Below are positions 52,302-61,972 of a stretch of 64,000 nucleotides of DNA, piece after piece. The DNA comes from Peribacillus sp. Bi96 (lineage in GTDB: Bacteria; Bacillota; Bacilli; Bacillales; DSM-1321): positions 1-64,000 of the forward strand of contig NZ_CAKKLV010000016.1 of assembly GCF_918698115.1 (NCBI RefSeq), given 5' to 3'. The number at the start of each line of letters is the position of its first letter. The stretch's first letter is position 1. A program made the position numbers and the translations under genes. Below the pieces are notes generated by a model, which saw only the letters and a program-made list of their open reading frames with translations, made no database searches and had not been told where the DNA came from.

Positions 52302-53219
52302 ATGAGAACAATGAAACTTGGAAACAGCACATTAGAGGTACCGGTCGTTTCAGTCGGCTGCATGCGAATCAATTCGCTGGATAAAGCCGAGGCTGGACAT
52401 TTTGTCCAAACGGCACTGGAAGAGGGCGCGAACTTCTTCGACCATGCTGATATTTATGGCAGTGGCGAATGTGAGGAAATATTCGCGGACGCCATCGGGA
52501 TGAACGCGAGCATTCGTGAAAAGATCATCCTGCAATCCAAGTGCGGCATACGCAAGGGGATGTTTGACTTCTCCAAAGAGCATATCCTCGATTCGGTGGA
52601 CGCAAGCTTGAAGCGGCTGAAAACGGATTATCTGGATATTCTGCTACTCCACCGTCCGGACACGTTAGTAGAGCCGGAAGAAGTAGCCGAGGCCTTCGAT
52701 ATTCTTGAAAATTCAGGAAAAGTGCGCCATTTCGGTGTTTCCAACCAAAATCCGATGCAGATCCAGTTGCTAAAAAAATCGGTGAAGCAGACGATTGTGG
52801 CAAACCAACTACAATTAAGCATCACCAATGCCAACATGATCTCCAATGGATTTAACGTAAATATGGACAATGACCACGCTGTGAACCGGGACGGCAGTGT
52901 ACTGGATTTTTGCAGACTGAACGATATCACCATTCAGCCTTGGTCACCTTTCCAATACGGATTCTTTGAAGGCGTATTCCTCGGAAACGACAAGTTCCCT
53001 GAATTGAACCAAAAGATAAATGAAATCGCCGACAAATATGAAGTCAGCAACACGACAATTGTCATCGCATGGCTCTTACGCCATCCCGCACATATGCAGC
53101 CGGTCATCGGGACAATGAATGAAGACCGCCTCAAGGATTGCTGCAAGGCAAGCGATATTCATCTTACACGCGAAGAATGGTATGGCATCTATCGTGAGGC
53201 AGGCAATGTGCTGCCGTAA
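52302..53219 (+). CDS. Aldo/keto reductase
   Basis: 305 aa TIM-barrel oxidoreductase close to the YdhF-type group. FDHADIYGSGECEEIF carries the catalytic Asp and Tyr, the active-site Lys is in IILQSKCGIR, and LLLHRPD supplies the His. NADPH-binding end near QPVIGT. AAGGAGG precedes the ATG. Substrate unknown. Confidence 0.92.
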   Translation: MRTMKLGNSTLEVPVVSVGCMRINSLDKAEAGHFVQTALEEGANFFDHADIYGSGECEEIFADAIGMNASIREKIILQSKCGIRKGMFDFSKEHILDSVDASLKRLKTDYLDILLLHRPDTLVEPEEVAEAFDILENSGKVRHFGVSNQNPMQIQLLKKSVKQTIVANQLQLSITNANMISNGFNVNMDNDHAVNRDGSVLDFCRLNDITIQPWSPFQYGFFEGVFLGNDKFPELNQKINEIADKYEVSNTTIVIAWLLRHPAHMQPVIGTMNEDRLKDCCKASDIHLTREEWYGIYREAGNVLP

Positions 53220-53268
53220 ACACGAAGATCAACCCTTTTCTGAGTAAAGAAATCAGAATGATAATTAA

Positions 53269-53304
53269 GAACCCTCCAAAAAACATCGTTTTTTAGAGGG
53301 TTCT
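53269..53304. terminator. Terminator between convergent genes
   Basis: AGAACCCTC/GAGGGTTCT stem with inner AAAAAA/TTTTTT pairing, followed by TATTTTA. Confidence 0.88.
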
Positions 53305-53345
53305 ATTTTATTCAAATTTCTAAGTGGTGGAAATCAACACCCCTA

Positions 53346-54722
53346 CTAAATGTGTAAAAATTGATTTGGAGTCATTTTATTTTTTCTACTGTCAATTAAA
53401 GCAATACAGTGAGCCAATCGCTCTACCCCTAATTTAATTTGACACTCGTTCACTTGTGAGATGCTTAATCGAATGAGATTTTCCTTTTTATATTCTGGTA
53501 AAAACATTCTAGAGGCATCATCAACATAGATATGCTGCTCGTTTAGCATATGAACGACCTGTTTTGCTGTCACATTCTCGGGCAAACTGATGGATAGATA
53601 GAACCCTGAACTCGGTTTTGAAAAAGAAGTATTAGCCGGCAGCAAATCCTCACATGCTTCTTGAAGGATTTGCATTTTATTACGATAAACCTCTTTTACT
53701 TTTTTGAGATGACTATTAAACATACCACTTTTTAAATAGATTTCTAGCGCACCTTGAGAAAGTGCTGAACTATTAAAATCCGAACTGAATTTATATCGTA
53801 AAAAATTGTTGATCATTAATTCAGGAAGAACAACTGCACCAATCCTTAACCCTGGGAGAAAAACTTTCGAAAAGCTTTTAATATAAATCACTCTCCCAGA
53901 AGGGTCAAAAGAAAATAAAGGATCGGACTTTGGATTTGGATCAAGGTCTCCTAAAATATCATCCTCCACTATATAAACATCGTATTTTTCAGCTAGCTCA
54001 ACGATTTTTTTCTTTTCGCTATTCGTGTAACAATGTCCAAGTGGATTATGAAATCTCGGGATCATATAGAAAAATTTTATATCATTATTTCGAAAAATGT
54101 ATTCCAGACGATCAAGATCAATCCCATCCATCGATAATTCAATTCCAAAAGCAGTAGCTTGATGCATATTGATGGATTCAATGAATCCGAAATAAGTAGG
54201 CTGTTCAATTAGTATATTGTTTTTTCCATTCGGAAATGGCATAGAAACTAATAAATGAAGGGCTTGCTGCGAGCCAGATACAACGACTAATCTTTCAGGT
54301 TGAGTGAACACCTGTAAATCTTGCAAATACTTCACTACCTGTACTCGTAGTGAGTAAAGCCCTTGTTGATCAGAGTAGGTAAAAAGATCTTCTTTATATT
54401 GGTCAATTGCTTGATTCATACAATGTTGAAATTCCACATAAGGCATAACGTTTTTATCTGGACCAGCAGACAAGAAATCAATCACCTCAATTTCTTCCGT
54501 AGCTTTTAGAAATTCATTCACAACATAGTAGCCGCTTTTAGGAACGGAATAAATTAAATGCTCTTTTTCAAGTTCCTCGTATGCTTTAATGACCGTATTC
54601 TTGCTGCATGAAAAATATTCAGATAACTGACGAACAGAAGGGAGTTTACTGCCTGCAATTAGCGAACCACCTGCTAGTCGAAGCTTAATTTCTTCCATTA
54701 TCTTAATATATTTTGAGTTCAT
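53346..54722 (-). CDS. MocR-type GntR/aminotransferase-fold regulator
   Basis: 458 aa. N-terminal GntR winged HTH (residues 1-70; LPSVRQLSEYFSCSKNTVIKAYEEL) fused to a class I aminotransferase-like domain with the PLP lysine region YIKSFSKVFLPGLRIG. GGAGG precedes the ATG. Divergent from an EamA exporter/importer, so it probably controls that gene in response to PLP or an amino compound. This is inference. Confidence 0.92.
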   Translation of the reverse strand: MNSKYIKIMEEIKLRLAGGSLIAGSKLPSVRQLSEYFSCSKNTVIKAYEELEKEHLIYSVPKSGYYVVNEFLKATEEIEVIDFLSAGPDKNVMPYVEFQHCMNQAIDQYKEDLFTYSDQQGLYSLRVQVVKYLQDLQVFTQPERLVVVSGSQQALHLLVSMPFPNGKNNILIEQPTYFGFIESINMHQATAFGIELSMDGIDLDRLEYIFRNNDIKFFYMIPRFHNPLGHCYTNSEKKKIVELAEKYDVYIVEDDILGDLDPNPKSDPLFSFDPSGRVIYIKSFSKVFLPGLRIGAVVLPELMINNFLRYKFSSDFNSSALSQGALEIYLKSGMFNSHLKKVKEVYRNKMQILQEACEDLLPANTSFSKPSSGFYLSISLPENVTAKQVVHMLNEQHIYVDDASRMFLPEYKKENLIRLSISQVNECQIKLGVERLAHCIALIDSRKNKMTPNQFLHI

Positions 54723-54883
54723 CCATTAGTCCTCCTTGAACTGTACCAGGTCAGATGGGTAAAAAATGGGTTTATTTTTATTGTATGTACTCATAGTATG
54801 TTAATTATATCAAAACTGTTTTTTATGAGAAGTAAACAATGGTACAGATGTGATACAAAATATAAAGATTGGGGTTGGGTAAG

Positions 54884-55786
54884 ATGCAGGGAGTAACCAG
54901 GGAGAAATTAGGATTATTGTTGGGATTAGCAGGCGTCATTTGTTTTAGCTTAACGCTCCCCGCTACAAGTATTGCTGTAGAGTATTTTGGGACTACGGTC
55001 GTCGGTTTAGGAAGAACGGTTGTTGCTGCTATTTTAGTAGCTGTAGTATTGATCGTTCGAAAGGAAAAGCTACCTTCTCCAGGGCAATTCAAAAGTCTAC
55101 TTATTGTTGCGGTTGGTGCAGTTTTAGGATTTCCTCTCCTCACTTCCTGGGCAATGGAATCCTTGCCTGTTTCTCATGGAGCTGTGGAAGTAGCCCTGTT
55201 ACCGTTAGCAACAGCGGGATTCGCTATGTTTAGAGCAGGGGAAATCCCTTCAATCAAATTCTGGGTTTCAAGTATAATCGGCTCTTTAGCTGTCATTATG
55301 TATGCACTTCATCTTGGATTCGGTCAATTGCAATTTGCCGATTTAGCTTTACTAACAGCAGTGATTATACTGGGGCTAAGTTACGCAGAAGGGGGGAAAT
55401 TAGCGAAAGAATTGGGCAGCTGGCAAGTGATTGCTTGGGCAATAATGATCGGTGCTCCTTTTTTCATTATTCCAGTTGGGCTAAACCTTACAACGGAAAT
55501 GCTCCATGCCCCTATCCAAGCTTGGGTTAGTTTAATGTATCTCGCAGTGGTTAGTCAATTTCTAGCATATGTTGCTTGGTATAGCGGAATGGCCATGGGC
55601 GGAATATCAAGGGTTAGTCAGATTCAATACTTACAACCATTTTTAATGATTCTATTTGCAACAGTATTTCTAGATGAATCCATCACATTTTTCACTCTTG
55701 TAACAGCAGTGATTGTTGTCTTTTCTGTTATTTTAGGCAAAAATGCTCACGTAACAAAAAAGGTAGCTGTATCCGAGAAACACTAA
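54884..55786 (+). CDS. EamA/DMT-superfamily transporter
   Basis: About 300 aa, ten membrane helices formed by two EamA repeats (GLAGVICFSLTLPATSIAVEYF; YLAVVSQFLAYVAWYSGMAMGG). ATG 54884 chosen. The ribosome site (GGGTAAG) is weak and an upstream TTG is possible. Paired divergently with a MocR regulator. Family members move amino acids, nucleosides or vitamins. Substrate unknown. Confidence 0.88.
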   Translation: MQGVTREKLGLLLGLAGVICFSLTLPATSIAVEYFGTTVVGLGRTVVAAILVAVVLIVRKEKLPSPGQFKSLLIVAVGAVLGFPLLTSWAMESLPVSHGAVEVALLPLATAGFAMFRAGEIPSIKFWVSSIIGSLAVIMYALHLGFGQLQFADLALLTAVIILGLSYAEGGKLAKELGSWQVIAWAIMIGAPFFIIPVGLNLTTEMLHAPIQAWVSLMYLAVVSQFLAYVAWYSGMAMGGISRVSQIQYLQPFLMILFATVFLDESITFFTLVTAVIVVFSVILGKNAHVTKKVAVSEKH

Positions 55787-55918
55787 TCAATGACCAACTG
55801 AGATGACCGAATGATAGTAGATGAAGCGGTGGTCATGAACAAGGTGGTTCAATATAGAAGGGAAAGTAAAGTACAGACGAGCAACGGATGTCAATTTTAA
55901 TGAAAGCAAACCTAAAAA

Positions 55919-55959
55919 AATAGTGGATAATCTATGTGTTTCACATAGTATCCACTATT
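55919..55959. terminator. Bidirectional terminator
   Basis: AATAGTGGATA/TATCCACTATT stem with inner CTATGTG/CACATAG pairing. Confidence 0.9.
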
Positions 55960-55987
55960 CGCCATAAGCTAATTTATTTGTCCCTAA

Positions 55988-57589
55988 TCAATTCATATTG
56001 ATTGGCCAATAATAAAACATGAGTGTAACCATGATAATCATGACGCCGCTGATCATTAAATAGGCTGGGTATCTGCGGGTGATGTTCATTTCTTTTTGCT
56101 CGTCTATTTCTATTGGGGTTTGAAGGATATTTGCCTGAAACTCCCTTTCTTCCTTGGTGATCACTCCATATTTAGAGCCAATGATGAGTGCGCTTATACT
56201 TAGAATTAATCCGATGATCACAGAGTTGAAGTAAACAGGAAGGCTAATCCCGAACATGCCCAGGCTTTCTCCGAGAATCACTCCAAAGAAACCGAATACG
56301 ATACTCCAAAAGGCCCCTTCTTTCGTTATCTTCTTTGAAAATACACTTGAAATGGCGATTGGCCCCCATGATGCGGCAAATAATGTAGCCGCAAAATAAC
56401 CGATCCACATGACAGCTGGCGGCTGGAACAATCCAATCAATAAGATGATCAAGCTAATGACCACCATGGAAATGCGGCTGGTACGTAAGAGATGGTGATC
56501 TGTGTATTTCTTATTTCTTGATTGCTCCATGATATCCCGTGTTATGCTGCTCCCGATTATCTGAAGGAAGCTTGAACAGGAAGATAATGCAGCCGCCATG
56601 ATGCCGCTAATAATGATGACCCCAAGCCATGTAGGGACAATATTCATCGCTGCCCAAATGAATACCTTTTCCGTCGGTGCGATATCTGCTTTGATCGTGG
56701 TGATCGTCGATATGCTGATATGGAGAAACAAGTAGACGGACAAAATCGATATGGTTGCCCAAACGCCAGCACGGATGGCTACGTGTTCATTTTTAGCCAT
56801 TAAATACCGGCTGCTTTGCCAAGGGCTTACTGCAATGACAATTCCCCAGACCAAGCCCATGATGACTGCCCAGGCTAATGCTTCCCAAGGCGTTCCCATA
56901 GTAGCACCTGATCCAGTAATACCGTGCCAACTCAATAAATCCGGCCTTTCAGCTAGATTCGCTGCCTTTGTAATGGCATTAGGAAATCCACCCGCAGATT
57001 TAATAATATAAGGAAAACTAAGATACGTTGCGATTGAGAATAAAAAGAACATGATTGTATCATTTACCATAACCCCTTTCGCCCCAGAGAGAATCGTAAA
57101 TGATGAATAGACTAGCCACATGATGATCAAGGCTATTGGATATGAAACACCAGAAACCTCGGCCAATAAAACGGCTGCCCCTTGAGTAACGGCAACTAAG
57201 TATGCAGAGATTCCGAGAATCGTCGTGATGGCAGCGGCCAGTCGTACTTTTTTAGAATGAAAGCGATTACCAAAAAATTCAGGGACCGTCAATGACTTGC
57301 TTCTTCTTAAATATCTCCCAAACAGGAAAACGCCGAATATATAGCCGCTTGCATTAAAAATAACGAGGATAAGCAGCAGGATCGGGTACCCTTCATAGGA
57401 AAATCCTGCTTCTCCCATAAAGGATACGGTGCTTAAGAAAGAAGCAACAAGCGTACCGGTTATCATCAATGTGTTTCCACTTCGTCCAGATACATAATAT
57501 TCCTCTGAGCTTTTCACTTTCCTGAATAAAAAGATGCCGATTGAGACATAAACACAAAAAGATACAATGATTCCTATGAGGAAAGCCAT
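55988..57589 (-). CDS. Sodium:solute symporter (SSS family)
   Basis: 533 aa, about 13 membrane helices. The SSS features YYVSGRSGNTLMITGTLVASFLSTVSFMG (N-terminal helices 1-2; ends YYVSGRS and STVSFMG) and AAALSSCSSFLQIIGSS (Na2 site in helix 8) are present. Its start ATG abuts the stop of a 46-aa membrane protein. Co-transcribed with that protein from a sigma-54 promoter at 57774-57791. Probably imports the substrate of the flavoenzyme at 59942. Substrate unknown. Confidence 0.9.
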   Translation of the reverse strand: MAFLIGIIVSFCVYVSIGIFLFRKVKSSEEYYVSGRSGNTLMITGTLVASFLSTVSFMGEAGFSYEGYPILLLILVIFNASGYIFGVFLFGRYLRRSKSLTVPEFFGNRFHSKKVRLAAAITTILGISAYLVAVTQGAAVLLAEVSGVSYPIALIIMWLVYSSFTILSGAKGVMVNDTIMFFLFSIATYLSFPYIIKSAGGFPNAITKAANLAERPDLLSWHGITGSGATMGTPWEALAWAVIMGLVWGIVIAVSPWQSSRYLMAKNEHVAIRAGVWATISILSVYLFLHISISTITTIKADIAPTEKVFIWAAMNIVPTWLGVIIISGIMAAALSSCSSFLQIIGSSITRDIMEQSRNKKYTDHHLLRTSRISMVVISLIILLIGLFQPPAVMWIGYFAATLFAASWGPIAISSVFSKKITKEGAFWSIVFGFFGVILGESLGMFGISLPVYFNSVIIGLILSISALIIGSKYGVITKEEREFQANILQTPIEIDEQKEMNITRRYPAYLMISGVMIIMVTLMFYYWPINMN

Positions 57590-57730
57590 TTACATCCCCA
57601 CCTTTTCAATCGGAGCTTTTTCTTTTATTGCTTCTTGATTCCTTTTCATTTTTATCAGAAAAACCTTCGTGATCCACCCCATGACGATTAAGGAACCCCC
57701 ATAGCTCAAGCTGAAAATTAACTCACCCAT
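57590..57730 (-). CDS. 46-aa symporter accessory membrane protein
   Basis: MGELIFSLSYGGSLIVMG then WITKVFLIKMKRN and a charged tail: one membrane helix and a cytoplasmic basic/acidic tail. GGGGGTCAAGAA precedes the ATG. Its TAA directly abuts the symporter ATG. This size and position match the small accessory proteins seen with some SSS and MctP-type symporters. Confidence 0.8.
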   Translation of the reverse strand: MGELIFSLSYGGSLIVMGWITKVFLIKMKRNQEAIKEKAPIEKVGM

Positions 57731-57773
57731 TTCTTGACCCCCTTATCAAAATTGAAATAATCAATAGGTAAAT

Positions 57774-57791
57774 ATGCAATATCCATACCAA
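57774..57791 (-). promoter_or_regulatory. Sigma-54 promoter of the symporter operon
   Basis: TTGGTATGGATATTGCAT on the minus strand: GG and GC 10 bp apart, strong match at the -12 element (TTGCAT). Start point near 57764, about 34 bases before the accessory gene. It lies between the enhancer-binding protein gene and its probable target. Confidence 0.82.
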
Positions 57792-57826
57792 CTTTTCGAA
57801 TTTTCAGATTTTAATAAGAGTCATCG

Positions 57827-59602
57827 TTATTTATTCTCATCATATACAAATTGGTATTTGCCAAGTTTGCGCATGATCGTCGTTTGGCTAACCTCCAGAG
57901 CTTTGGCCATTTTTCGGGTAGATTTATATGTAGAAAGGGCCTGTGACAATAATTGCTTTTCCGTTTCCTCTAACGCTTTTTTCAAGGGAATGATTCCTGT
58001 TAAATTGACAAGTGCAGTATCTTTGTACGTTAAATCGGAAGGCAGATCCTCTATCGTTACAATAGGCTTTCTAGCCGTCACGACAATTTGTTCAATTACA
58101 TTTTCCAATTCCCGAACATTACCCGGATATTGCTGCAGCTGCAAAATTAACTTGGAATGATCATCGATACGGATTGATTGACCGTATTTCTCATTGAATT
58201 TCTTCAAAAAATAATCGGTTAATAATAAGATATCTTCCTTTCGCTCACGCAGCTGTGGAATTTCCAATGGAACGACATGCAATCGATAATATAGATCCTC
58301 GCGAAACTGATTATTCTTGATCATTTGCTTCAAGTCTTTATTCGTAGCGGAGATAATCCGAATATTCACCTTTTTCTCCTTGGTTCCACCCACCTTCATG
58401 AATGTTCTCTCCTGGACCAGATGCAGGATTTTCACCTGAATGTCGAGCGGCATTTCCCCGATTTCATCAAGAAACAGCGTGCCGCCATCAGCACTCTCAA
58501 CAAGTCCTTGTTTCCCGTGCTTATTAGCTCCCGTGAATGCCCCGCTTTCGTAACCAAACAGCTCGGACTCAATTAATGCGGATGGAATCGCGCCGCAATT
58601 CACTTGAATGAACGTTTTATCCTTTCTATTGCTTAAATCATGGATGATCCTTGCCAAAACCCCTTTTCCGACTCCGGTTTCTCCATGGATGAAAATCGAT
58701 GAATCCATTGGAGCCACTTTTTCAGCTAATTCCAGTACATGAATCATCTTATCCGAATTTGTAATGAAGTTATTGAGGGACACGGTTTTTTTACTCTGAG
58801 AATGCTCATTTTGTGCTAGTTGACTCCTAAGATTCACTTGGTTTAATTTACTCTTCATCTCAACTAACTCCGTGATATCCCTGGAATTCGATACAATTCT
58901 GTATAAGTTCCCCTCCTCATCAAAGATTGGCTTGGCTGTGCTAAATACAGTCAACCCATGCGGATACGTTTGCTCAGCTGAATGGACCGCTTTCGTCTTC
59001 ATCGTTTTTAATGTAACCGAATTGTTGATCAGCCCCTTTTCCACTAACTCTTTAATGTTCTTATTAATAAAGGCCTCCGGTGGCAGCCCTGTAAGCTTCT
59101 TACATGCTTCACTCACGAATAACGTGTCCCCGTTGGCATCCGTCACGAATATTTCATCATAGCTAGAATGCAGTATTTGTGTGAGCTCCTTTACTTTCTT
59201 TCTTGTCACCTCCAGCTCTTCATGCAGTGATTCGTTTAAACTTATTAAGCTCTTAATCTTCTTTTTAAGCAGGATTTCCTTTACTTCATAGTTCGGATAG
59301 CATCTATATTGATTATCTCCATGTTGAATCACAAAGTCATAGGTGCTCATATCCTCTTCATTGAGCTTATCGACATCATCCACAACGACAAAAGATTGAT
59401 TAAGGTAATCAATGATTTCCCTGTTTGGACCATCAATATCCAACTTCTTTAAAAAGAGTCCCTCATCTAATATACCGAGGATTTCCAAGTGATTTTTCAT
59501 GACAATAAAGGGAGAGGAATTAATTTTCAGTAATGATTTTACATCCAAAATAGAAATATCGGAAAATACAATTAGTGCTTCTTTTTTCACTTCAGGTTCC
59601 AC
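57827..59602 (-). CDS. Sigma-54-dependent enhancer-binding protein
   Basis: 591 aa. N-terminal sensing region (1-110), coiled segment (115-145), PAS domain (about 145-250), AAA+ domain (about 275-505) with Walker A GETGVGKG at 307-314, GAFTGA and LFLDEIGEMP, and a C-terminal HTH with EVSQTTIMRKLGKY. ESELFG is intact. It should activate the two flanking sigma-54 promoters, for the symporter (minus strand) and the flavoenzyme (plus strand). The inducer is unknown. No good ribosome site was checked beyond the start region. Confidence 0.93.
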   Translation of the reverse strand: MEPEVKKEALIVFSDISILDVKSLLKINSSPFIVMKNHLEILGILDEGLFLKKLDIDGPNREIIDYLNQSFVVVDDVDKLNEEDMSTYDFVIQHGDNQYRCYPNYEVKEILLKKKIKSLISLNESLHEELEVTRKKVKELTQILHSSYDEIFVTDANGDTLFVSEACKKLTGLPPEAFINKNIKELVEKGLINNSVTLKTMKTKAVHSAEQTYPHGLTVFSTAKPIFDEEGNLYRIVSNSRDITELVEMKSKLNQVNLRSQLAQNEHSQSKKTVSLNNFITNSDKMIHVLELAEKVAPMDSSIFIHGETGVGKGVLARIIHDLSNRKDKTFIQVNCGAIPSALIESELFGYESGAFTGANKHGKQGLVESADGGTLFLDEIGEMPLDIQVKILHLVQERTFMKVGGTKEKKVNIRIISATNKDLKQMIKNNQFREDLYYRLHVVPLEIPQLRERKEDILLLTDYFLKKFNEKYGQSIRIDDHSKLILQLQQYPGNVRELENVIEQIVVTARKPIVTIEDLPSDLTYKDTALVNLTGIIPLKKALEETEKQLLSQALSTYKSTRKMAKALEVSQTTIMRKLGKYQFVYDENK

Positions 59603-59712
59603 CCGATCACCTCATCGTTTGATTTCGAACCGAATTTGTTACACTTTTTCGTACACAAAAAAATAAGTACCCCTTTCATAAGCAACGAAAGTCCATATAC
59701 CAACCAATTTTG

Positions 59713-59757
59713 AACTGAACCTATAATGAATCACCATTTTTCAAAAAAGGTTCAGTT
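59713..59757. promoter_or_regulatory. Candidate enhancer site
   Basis: AACTGAACC (59713-59721) and GGTTCAGTT (59749-59757) are exact inverted copies 27 bp apart. They lie about 80-125 bases upstream of the flavoenzyme's sigma-54 promoter and just upstream of the regulator gene, a typical place for an enhancer-binding protein. Confidence 0.6.
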
Positions 59758-59837
59758 ATCTATATATAAAATACTCGATTCATGAGCCAAACCCTCCTTA
59801 CAAATGTAAAAAATGTTTATTCAGCCAGATTCCCCAA

Positions 59838-59855
59838 ACGGCATGATTATTGCAT
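59838..59855 (+). promoter_or_regulatory. Sigma-54 promoter of the flavoenzyme gene
   Basis: ACGGCATGATTATTGCAT: GG and GC 10 bp apart, with GGCA and TTGCAT elements. Start point near 59865, leaving a leader of about 75 bases. Confidence 0.82.
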
Positions 59856-59941
59856 ATTGAACCTATATGGAGAAAAGCTAGAGGGCGATTGGATGTCCTC
59901 TATACTCTCATTCTATCTAAAATTAGGGAGTGGTCACGATT

Positions 59942-61900
59942 ATGGCTCAATTCAAAAATCTGTTTACCCAATTAACGATCGGACATACTGAATTGAAAAA
60001 CCGGATTTTAAGTACAGCACATCAAACAAATCACGTAACGGACGGGATTCCCACTTCGGATATGGTGGCCTATCATAAAGCCCGCGCTAAAGGGGGCGTC
60101 GGATTGATCATCCTTGAAGCAGCATCCGTACATCCATCCGGCATGCTTACGTCCAAAACGATTGCAGGATATGACCAAAGAATCGTCCCTGCCTACAAAG
60201 AGATTTCCGAAACGCTCCATACATATGGAACGAAGGTTTTCTCCCAGCTATTTCATGGCGGAAGGGAAGTTGTATCGAGCGACTATCGAAATGCAGCATG
60301 GGCGCCATCCGCCGTTCCAAGCTTACGCTTCGGTGTCATGCCAAAACCCATGAGTTTAGAAGATATTGAAGGAGTGATTGAAGGGTTCGCCCATTCAGCA
60401 CAGCTGGCAAAGGATGGCGGACTGGATGGAGTGGAAATTTGCTGTTCACACGGATATCTCCCTGCCCAGTTTTGGTCCGTGCATACAAATAAGCGCACCG
60501 ATCTCTATGGCGGGTCCTTTGAAAATCGGATGCGATTCATCGTGAATATTTTGGAAAAAGTATGGGAAAGAGTCGGGGAAGACTTTACCGTTGGCATTCG
60601 GATGAGCTCAGATGAATTGACGATGGACGGGACAACGATGAAGGATTCCGTGCAAATCGTCGAATACCTCGCGGAAAAGGTCCGATTGGATTTCATTAAC
60701 GTCACAGCCGGAGATTCCAGTACCTTCGAGGGATCAACACATATCGTGCCGCCATCACCGATAAAGCACGCTTACCTATCACCGCATGGATTCAAAATCA
60801 GAATGGCAGGAGCGGTACCGGTCTTTGTCGGTAATCGAATCGTCGACCCGGTTGAAGCCGAACAGATCGTATCAACCGGAAAAGCCGATGTTGTGGGAAT
60901 GACCAGGGCTTTAATCGTCGACCCTGACATGCCCAACAAAGCAAAGAACGGTGACCTGCAAGCAATCGATGCATGTATTGGCTGTTTACAAGCCTGCATC
61001 GGTCACTATCATAAAGGACTGCCGATTGGCTGTGTCCAAAACCCAACAACAGGTAAAGAAGCATGGATATTACCAGAATTAAAGAAAACGAGAAGCAAAC
61101 AGAATGTCCTAGTGATTGGTGCCGGACCTGGCGGATTACAGGCAGCCATAACAGCGGACACACTTGGTCATTCCGTTACACTGATCGATCAAAGTAAATC
61201 AATCGGCGGCCTACTCCGCACGATGCGCAAAGCACCGATGCGACATGAACTGGCAGAATCGATGCTCGATAACTACTCCCGGAAAATAATGAGAAGCAAT
61301 ATAAATGTGCAATTAGGCAAAACTGCAACTGCCCAAGAAATATCCGAATCGAAACCGGACGCCATTATCTGTGCCACCGGCTCGCGGCCCTATACACCAG
61401 CCATCGAAGGAATGGATGACCCACGGATTATCATGAGTGATGACCTCTTCAGCTCAACCAAAAAAGTTGGCGACAACGTATTAGTGTTCGACTTTGGCGG
61501 TGACTGGCCTGGCATGGAAGCAGCCATCTACCTAGCCGAAAAAGGTCACCAAGTCACACTCATATCATCCAGACTGCACATTGGCGAAACCGTCCACCAA
61601 TATCTCAGAAATGAATACCTAAAAAAACTATACAACCTAAACGTCAAACTCCTTCCCCATTACGATATCGGGGCAATCAAAGAAGATCACGTCATCATCC
61701 GGAATCTATTCAACCAACAAAAAGAAGAACTAACCAATTGGGACTCCATCGTCCTCTCCCTTGGCCGCATTCCCAATACAGAACTATTCGAAGAAATGAA
61801 AGGCCATGCACCCGTCGTGAAGCAGATTGGGGATTGTCTTGGACCACGAACGATAGAGGAAGCGACGCATGAAGGGATGATGAGTGCTATTAGTTTATAG
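59942..61900 (+). CDS. Old-yellow-enzyme-type Fe-S flavoprotein oxidoreductase
   Basis: 652 aa from ATG 59942. N-terminal FMN TIM barrel (1-340), then a [4Fe-4S] site C345, C348, C352, C364 (CX2CX3CX11C), then a FAD/NAD(P) module starting VLVIGAGPGGLQAA near 390. The same build is found in 2,4-dienoyl-CoA reductase, trimethylamine dehydrogenase and N-methylproline/stachydrine demethylases. With a dedicated symporter and sigma-54 regulator it probably starts catabolism of an imported compound such as a methylated amine or betaine. That assignment is inference. Confidence 0.9.
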   Translation: MAQFKNLFTQLTIGHTELKNRILSTAHQTNHVTDGIPTSDMVAYHKARAKGGVGLIILEAASVHPSGMLTSKTIAGYDQRIVPAYKEISETLHTYGTKVFSQLFHGGREVVSSDYRNAAWAPSAVPSLRFGVMPKPMSLEDIEGVIEGFAHSAQLAKDGGLDGVEICCSHGYLPAQFWSVHTNKRTDLYGGSFENRMRFIVNILEKVWERVGEDFTVGIRMSSDELTMDGTTMKDSVQIVEYLAEKVRLDFINVTAGDSSTFEGSTHIVPPSPIKHAYLSPHGFKIRMAGAVPVFVGNRIVDPVEAEQIVSTGKADVVGMTRALIVDPDMPNKAKNGDLQAIDACIGCLQACIGHYHKGLPIGCVQNPTTGKEAWILPELKKTRSKQNVLVIGAGPGGLQAAITADTLGHSVTLIDQSKSIGGLLRTMRKAPMRHELAESMLDNYSRKIMRSNINVQLGKTATAQEISESKPDAIICATGSRPYTPAIEGMDDPRIIMSDDLFSSTKKVGDNVLVFDFGGDWPGMEAAIYLAEKGHQVTLISSRLHIGETVHQYLRNEYLKKLYNLNVKLLPHYDIGAIKEDHVIIRNLFNQQKEELTNWDSIVLSLGRIPNTELFEEMKGHAPVVKQIGDCLGPRTIEEATHEGMMSAISL

Positions 61901-61906
61901 GGGGAA

Positions 61907-61932
61907 AGAGACATTCCCAAAGGAATGTCTCT
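61907..61932 (+). terminator. Terminator of the flavoenzyme gene
   Basis: AGAGACATTCC/GGAATGTCTCT stem followed by TTTTTCTTA. A decayed copy is at 48071-48107. Confidence 0.92.
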
Positions 61933-61972
61933 TTTTCTTATTATATATGTTAGGCACGGCCTTATTTTATTC

